Below the pieces are notes generated by a model. It did no database searches, had not been told where the DNA came from, and was given only the letters and a program-made list of their open reading frames with translations. A program made the translations under genes and the position numbers. From the NCBI GenBank assembly GCA_934434925.1, contig CAKSAC010000008.1, positions 26,521 through 90,520 of the forward strand: a stretch of DNA of 64,000 bases, given 5' to 3'. This DNA is from an uncultured Eubacteriales bacterium. GTDB lineage: Bacteria; Bacillota; Clostridia; Oscillospirales; CAG-272. Of this stretch, positions 61,119-64,000 are shown piece after piece (position 1 is the first letter of the stretch; each line of letters opens with the position of its first letter).

Positions 61119-62423
61119 ATGGGATTCTTTTCTAAACTTTTTTCCCGCAAAAAACAGCCGCAGGAAGTGGAAGAAAAACTTTCGGCAGAAAAGGAAGCGG
61201 TCGCTCCCGTAGCGGAAGAGGAACCCGCCCCGGCCAAAGAAGAGGCTCCCGCCCCGGCCAAAGAAGAGACACCCGCCCCGGCCAAGGAAGAGGCTCCTGC
61301 TCCGGCCAAGGAAGAGGCTCCCGCTCCGGCCAAAGAAGAGGCTCCCGCCCCGGCCAAAGAAGAGACACCCGCTCCGGCCAAGGAAGAGGCTCCTGCTCCG
61401 GCCAAGGAAGAGGCTCCCGCTCCGGCTAAGGAGGAGACTCCCGCTTCGGCCAAGGAAGAGGCTCCCGCCCCGGCCAAAGAAGAGGCTCCCGCTCCGGCCA
61501 AAGAAGAGACACCCGCCCCGGCCAAAGAAGAGGCTCCTGCTCCGGCCAAAGAAGAGGCTCCCGCGGAAAGACCGCGCGTGATGGTGGTGCGTCAGCAGCC
61601 CAAGAGAAAAAAAGAAGAACCGGCATCTCCTGCGCCGGAAACGCCTGCCGGAGAGCCGCATGTCATCGGGAAATATGAATTTGAACTGGCCCCGGACGGG
61701 TATCGGTTCAATCTGATTGCCAACAACGGCCAACTCTTGTATGAGAGCGTCGGTTTTTCCAGTCTGGAAGGCGCATTGACGGGGATCGATACGTTCCGTC
61801 GTGCCGTGGCCAACGGGAACTTCACGGTGCTCGGCGATAAGTACGACCGTTATCGCTTTGTGCTGAACCGTAAGTATTACGGCGAGAACTACTCCACCCG
61901 CGCACAGTGCGAAAAATGCGTGGAGTCGGTCAGGCGTTTCGCTTCCGGCGCGGTAGTCGTGCCGTATGAGCCGTCCGAAGAAAAGCTGGCTGCTTTTGCC
62001 GCTGCCAAAGCGACCCGCCGCCGTCCGGAGGATGTCGATTGGGATGCCGTCGCGCAACAGGAGGCCGTCGCCGAAAAACTCGGGAAGTTTGAGATCGTCC
62101 GCGGGGAAGACCGTGAATTCCGGTTTTATCTGGTAGCCAACAACGGGCAGATCCTGTATACCGGGAAGAATTATGAAAAACTCTGCCAGTGCCAGGCCGG
62201 CATCCAGTCTTTCAAACGCGCGGTATATGTCGGTAATTTCTCGGTCGATGAAGATAAATTCGGCCGGTTCCGCTATATTCTGCGCAATATCGGCGTGGCT
62301 CCCGCGTTCATGGGCGAGTCCTATACCACCCGGGCGGCCTGCGAAAGTGCCATCGAATCGGTCAAACGCTTTGTGGTGACGGCAGAAATCTGCCTGCCCG
62401 AGGCTCCGGCAGAAGAAGGCTGA
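61119..62423 (+). CDS. YegP (DUF1508) domain protein with a long EEAPAPAK repeat
   Basis: This 434-aa protein begins with MGFFSKLFSRKKQ, then about 14 copies of an 8-residue repeat EE(A/T)PAPAK (about 33-146), and finally two YegP-like modules: KYEFELAPDGYRFNLIANNGQ with its partner KYDRYRFVLNRKYYGENYSTRAQ, and KFEIVRGEDREFRFYLVANNGQ with KFGRFRYILRNIG. YegP domains bind small partners of unknown type. The repeat is probably an extended Pro/Ala/Lys/Glu linker. No signal peptide is clear. GAAAGAGG lies before the ATG. Confidence 0.8.
   Translation: MGFFSKLFSRKKQPQEVEEKLSAEKEAVAPVAEEEPAPAKEEAPAPAKEETPAPAKEEAPAPAKEEAPAPAKEEAPAPAKEETPAPAKEEAPAPAKEEAPAPAKEETPASAKEEAPAPAKEEAPAPAKEETPAPAKEEAPAPAKEEAPAERPRVMVVRQQPKRKKEEPASPAPETPAGEPHVIGKYEFELAPDGYRFNLIANNGQLLYESVGFSSLEGALTGIDTFRRAVANGNFTVLGDKYDRYRFVLNRKYYGENYSTRAQCEKCVESVRRFASGAVVVPYEPSEEKLAAFAAAKATRRRPEDVDWDAVAQQEAVAEKLGKFEIVRGEDREFRFYLVANNGQILYTGKNYEKLCQCQAGIQSFKRAVYVGNFSVDEDKFGRFRYILRNIGVAPAFMGESYTTRAACESAIESVKRFVVTAEICLPEAPAEEG
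61215..61550 (+). repeat. 24-bp coding tandem repeat, 14 copies
   Basis: Fourteen in-frame copies of GAAGAGGCTCCCGCCCCGGC + CAAA with variants (ACA or ACT for the Thr form). It encodes EEAPAPAK repeats and explains long spurious frames on the other strand. Confidence 0.97.
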
Positions 62424-62472
62424 ATTACGGCAAAAGCCTAAATCTTTGGCTGAAGAAGGCCGAACCCCGGCA
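62412..62472 (+). repeat. Diverged 40-bp duplication over the YegP-gene stop codon
   Basis: GAAGAAGGCTGAATTACGGC (62412) and GAAGAAGGCCGAACCCCGGC (62452) are related; TGA at 62421-62423 in the first is the stop. Confidence 0.6.
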
Positions 62473-62625
62473 TACCGTTTCGTACATAAAAGACTGAAAA
62501 TCTCAACACCGCCGCGGAGAAAGCCGGTCGTTTCAGCGTGAGCGCCCGGGGCGGCGTATTCCCCGACTGACCCGGGGCAATTCTGAAAAGCGGTCTCTAT
62601 GATTATCAAAGAATATGCCTAAGAC

Positions 62626-62668
62626 AAAGCACCGGGCAGAGCTTTACTCCACCCGGTGCTTTGTTGTT
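62626..62668. terminator. Terminator before the AT-rich end of the window
   Basis: AAAGCACCGGG/CCCGGTGCTTT with a 15-base loop, then TGTTGTTT; it can work on both strands. Confidence 0.65.
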
Positions 62669-63015
62669 TGCCCGAACGCAATCCCTGCAAAGAATAAGGC
62701 GTTCGGCTTCTGTTTGTCTAGTGAAGTGACAGATGCGATGTCCGAACTGTTTTTCATGGATTCAATTTCTTCTGAAGTTGGTATGGTGATAGGCGAATCA
62801 TCGAAAGTAAGAAATACTTCAAAATGATCGTCATAAACAATTATTGCTTTTACAAGCCCGTCAATCAGGCGCTTTTTGTTTTCCTCTATTCTAAGATCGA
62901 GCTTGCGGAATTTATCAAAATATCCGACTGAAAATATGTAGGTAAATCGCCGTCCTAAAACTAAACGTTCGCCGGATTTTCCCATATACTGAGTCAACGT
63001 TATTTTTATAATCAT
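62644..63015 (-). pseudogene. C-terminal remnant of a large serine recombinase
   Basis: The frame codes for 123 residues, of which about 85 (KLDLRIEENKKRLIDGLVKA, YDDHFEVFLTFDDSP) resemble the C-terminal end of large serine recombinases of Firmicutes mobile elements. The N-terminal resolvase catalytic domain is absent, and the first ~35 residues look unrelated. Base composition is more AT-rich than the genes to the left. I read this as a broken integrase. It could instead be a small stand-alone gene; sequence search would settle it. Confidence 0.6.
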
Positions 63016-63046
63016 TCATCAGTTTAACAATACATTTCAATACTGA

Positions 63047-63085
63047 TATTAAAATATAGCAAAATGTATTAAAATATAGTAAAAA
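63047..63085 (+). repeat. 20-bp direct repeat in the promoter region of the AT-rich genes
   Basis: TATTAAAATATAGCAAAA at 63047 and again with one change at 63067. It lies just upstream of the -35 at 63089, a position suited to an operator. Confidence 0.65.
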
Positions 63086-63088
63086 GTC

Positions 63089-63117
63089 TTGACAATTCAA
63101 AGCTACTATGCTATACT
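63089..63117 (+). promoter_or_regulatory. Consensus promoter of the two AT-rich genes
   Basis: TTGACA (63089-63094), 17-base spacer, TATACT (63112-63117), 24 bases before the ATG at 63141. Confidence 0.8.
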
Positions 63118-63140
63118 GTGCGTATAAAGGAGGTCTATTT

Positions 63141-63518
63141 ATGGACTATAATAGTATAATCATTGAACTGCTGGACAGAATTAAACGTCTAGAAGAAAAA
63201 GTATCCTCATTAGAAAACTGTATTGGAAAATTACAAGCTGAAGAATCTGTTCTTCATGAAAAGCCAAAATTTGGCGGGCAAAAGTATCGCGCATTGACGA
63301 ACTATCTAAAAAATAGTTGTGAAGAACAAATAAAATTGTCTTTTAAGGAAATCGAGCAGATTCTTGGCTTCAACTTGTCTCCTTGTGCTTATAATAATCG
63401 GGCAAATTGGGCCAATTCAACATCGCAGTCCCTTGCCCGCAGTTGGCTAAAAGTGGGATACAAAACGATAGAAGTTAATTTAAAGCAAGAATATGTGGTT
63501 TTTGAGAAACAGGAATAA
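63141..63518 (+). CDS. Small protein of DUF7662-like type, coiled-coil N terminus
   Basis: This 125-aa protein has an N-terminal coiled coil (about 3-40; LLDRIKRLEEKVSSLENCIG) and a core with KYRALTNYLKN, LSFKEIEQILGFNL and ANWANSTSQSLARSWLKVGY. That pattern resembles a small domain I know as DUF7662; I am not certain. Codon use is AT-rich. GGAGG lies before the ATG at 63141. It is followed by another AT-rich gene 13 bases on, in an operon next to a recombinase remnant. Confidence 0.6.
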   Translation: MDYNSIIIELLDRIKRLEEKVSSLENCIGKLQAEESVLHEKPKFGGQKYRALTNYLKNSCEEQIKLSFKEIEQILGFNLSPCAYNNRANWANSTSQSLARSWLKVGYKTIEVNLKQEYVVFEKQE

Positions 63519-63531
63519 AGAGACAGGTTTT

Positions 63532-63945
63532 ATGAACAATTATAGAGCATCTGACATCGTAAAAACAAAACTAATGACGGCTAACGGTACCGCAAAAATC
63601 TTTCTTCAGCGCGGAGGCGAATGTTTAATAAAATTAATCCCCACAAATGGGAAACTTCAATGCGATAAATTGCCACTACAAAATATAGATTTCAATATTT
63701 TTGATATTGTAATGGATTTTTTAGCGGAGAATAAGGGATATGCCAAAAAAGGTTCGATTCGAGGTCCGCAAAACAATATAGGGTTTGGTAAGTGCGGTCC
63801 CGAAACAGTTATATATCAAATTGCAACAAAATACTACAAAAAAGAAATCGGCGAAACTGCGTATGATCCGCTTTTTGTTGTTGCAGGAATTTTGGAATGG
63901 GCTGGTTTAGTCGAAAACGGATATGGTTATCTTAAAATGATCTAA
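63532..63945 (+). CDS. Hypothetical protein, AT-rich, near the window end
   Basis: I do not recognise this 137-aa protein. It has no TM segment or clear motif; YRASDIVKTKLMTANGTAKI opens it and PLFVVAGILEWAGLVENGYG lies near the end, with short beta-rich parts between. ACAGG precedes the ATG. It shares composition and operon with the upstream gene, so they may form a two-gene module. Confidence 0.55.
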   Translation: MNNYRASDIVKTKLMTANGTAKIFLQRGGECLIKLIPTNGKLQCDKLPLQNIDFNIFDIVMDFLAENKGYAKKGSIRGPQNNIGFGKCGPETVIYQIATKYYKKEIGETAYDPLFVVAGILEWAGLVENGYGYLKMI

Positions 63946-63978
63946 ACTAGAATTATTGGGAACAGTAAATTCTAGTTT
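63944..63978. terminator. AT-rich perfect inverted repeat after the last gene
   Basis: AAACTAGAATT (63944-63954) and AATTCTAGTTT (63968-63978) pair perfectly over 11 bases. There is little T tract, so it may be a weak terminator or an element end. The left arm overlaps the stop codon. Confidence 0.55.
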
Positions 63979-64000
63979 AAGAAAATCAAGATATTATAAT

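Noticed and set aside
61082..61549. Minus-strand AGASSLAGAG-repeat protein
   Set aside because: Antisense to the EEAPAPAK coding repeat.

Overview
The window looks like the chromosome of an endospore-forming, GC-rich member of the Clostridia (Firmicutes). The evidence is dipicolinate synthase (dpaA-dpaB), a 25-residue SpoVM-like peptide gene, a DnaD/DnaI-type helicase-loading operon, lipoproteins with short Gram-positive signal peptides, type III glutamine synthetase, and many sigma-A type promoters (TTGACA-17-TATAAT class). Species cannot be fixed from the sequence alone. Gene content is mostly housekeeping; the last ~1.4 kb is AT-rich and appears foreign.

Layout: 1-4.3 kb, 3' end of an SPFH/zinc-ribbon gene, a sugar-phosphate isomerase-like gene, a small membrane protein and a zinc-ribbon Sel1-repeat protein. 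4.3-5.7 kb, dpaB/dpaA. 5.9-12.3 kb, a complete phosphate operon (pstS-pstC-pstA-pstB-phoU-phoP-phoR, leftward). 12.6-18.2 kb, an amino-acid permease, the dnaD-dnaI pair preceded by a cluster of DnaA boxes, and rimI-tsaD. 18.4-22.2 kb, a VTT membrane protein with cardiolipin synthase, and an exonuclease. 22.3-33 kb, glutamine synthetase III, leuS, rhamnulokinase, pfkA, pncC, a methylglyoxal-synthase-like protein without its catalytic residues, a DUF1934 protein and holA. 33-40 kb, a membrane XRE regulator, a Thr-rich lipoprotein, pncB, a CapD-like nucleotide-sugar dehydratase and tRNA-Ala(CGC). 41-46.9 kb, a solute-binding lipoprotein, an AAC(3)-family acetyltransferase, an AAC(3)-amidohydrolase fusion and a divergent AraC regulator. 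47-50.1 kb, zur-znuA-znuC-znuB. 50.5-50.8 kb, spoVM and a 51-aa membrane protein. 51-57 kb, mnmG, a hexapeptide acyltransferase coupled to glmM, and uxaC. 57.3-62.4 kb, a VTE6-like (DUF92) and VTE5-like pair, an EamA transporter, an AraC regulator and a YegP-domain protein. 62.6-64 kb, a serine-recombinase remnant and two AT-rich genes.

The most unusual property is not one gene. At many loci the 3' end of a gene carries a short tandem repeat, and in at least six cases the unit includes the stop codon (glnN-type GS, rhaB, pncB, znuB, glmM, yegP-like; cls starts at its stop). Unit lengths (15 to ~60 bp) and sequences differ between loci, so this looks like a recurrent local process and not one mobile repeat family. 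One such 3' end (that of the AAC(3) gene) also has a copy downstream of the neighbouring lipoprotein gene.

Other points of interest are the AAC(3)-amidohydrolase fusion, the methylglyoxal-synthase-like pseudoenzyme candidate, the DnaA boxes before dnaD-dnaI, a motif shared by the dpaA and spoVM upstream regions, and a bacterial VTE5/VTE6-like pair.
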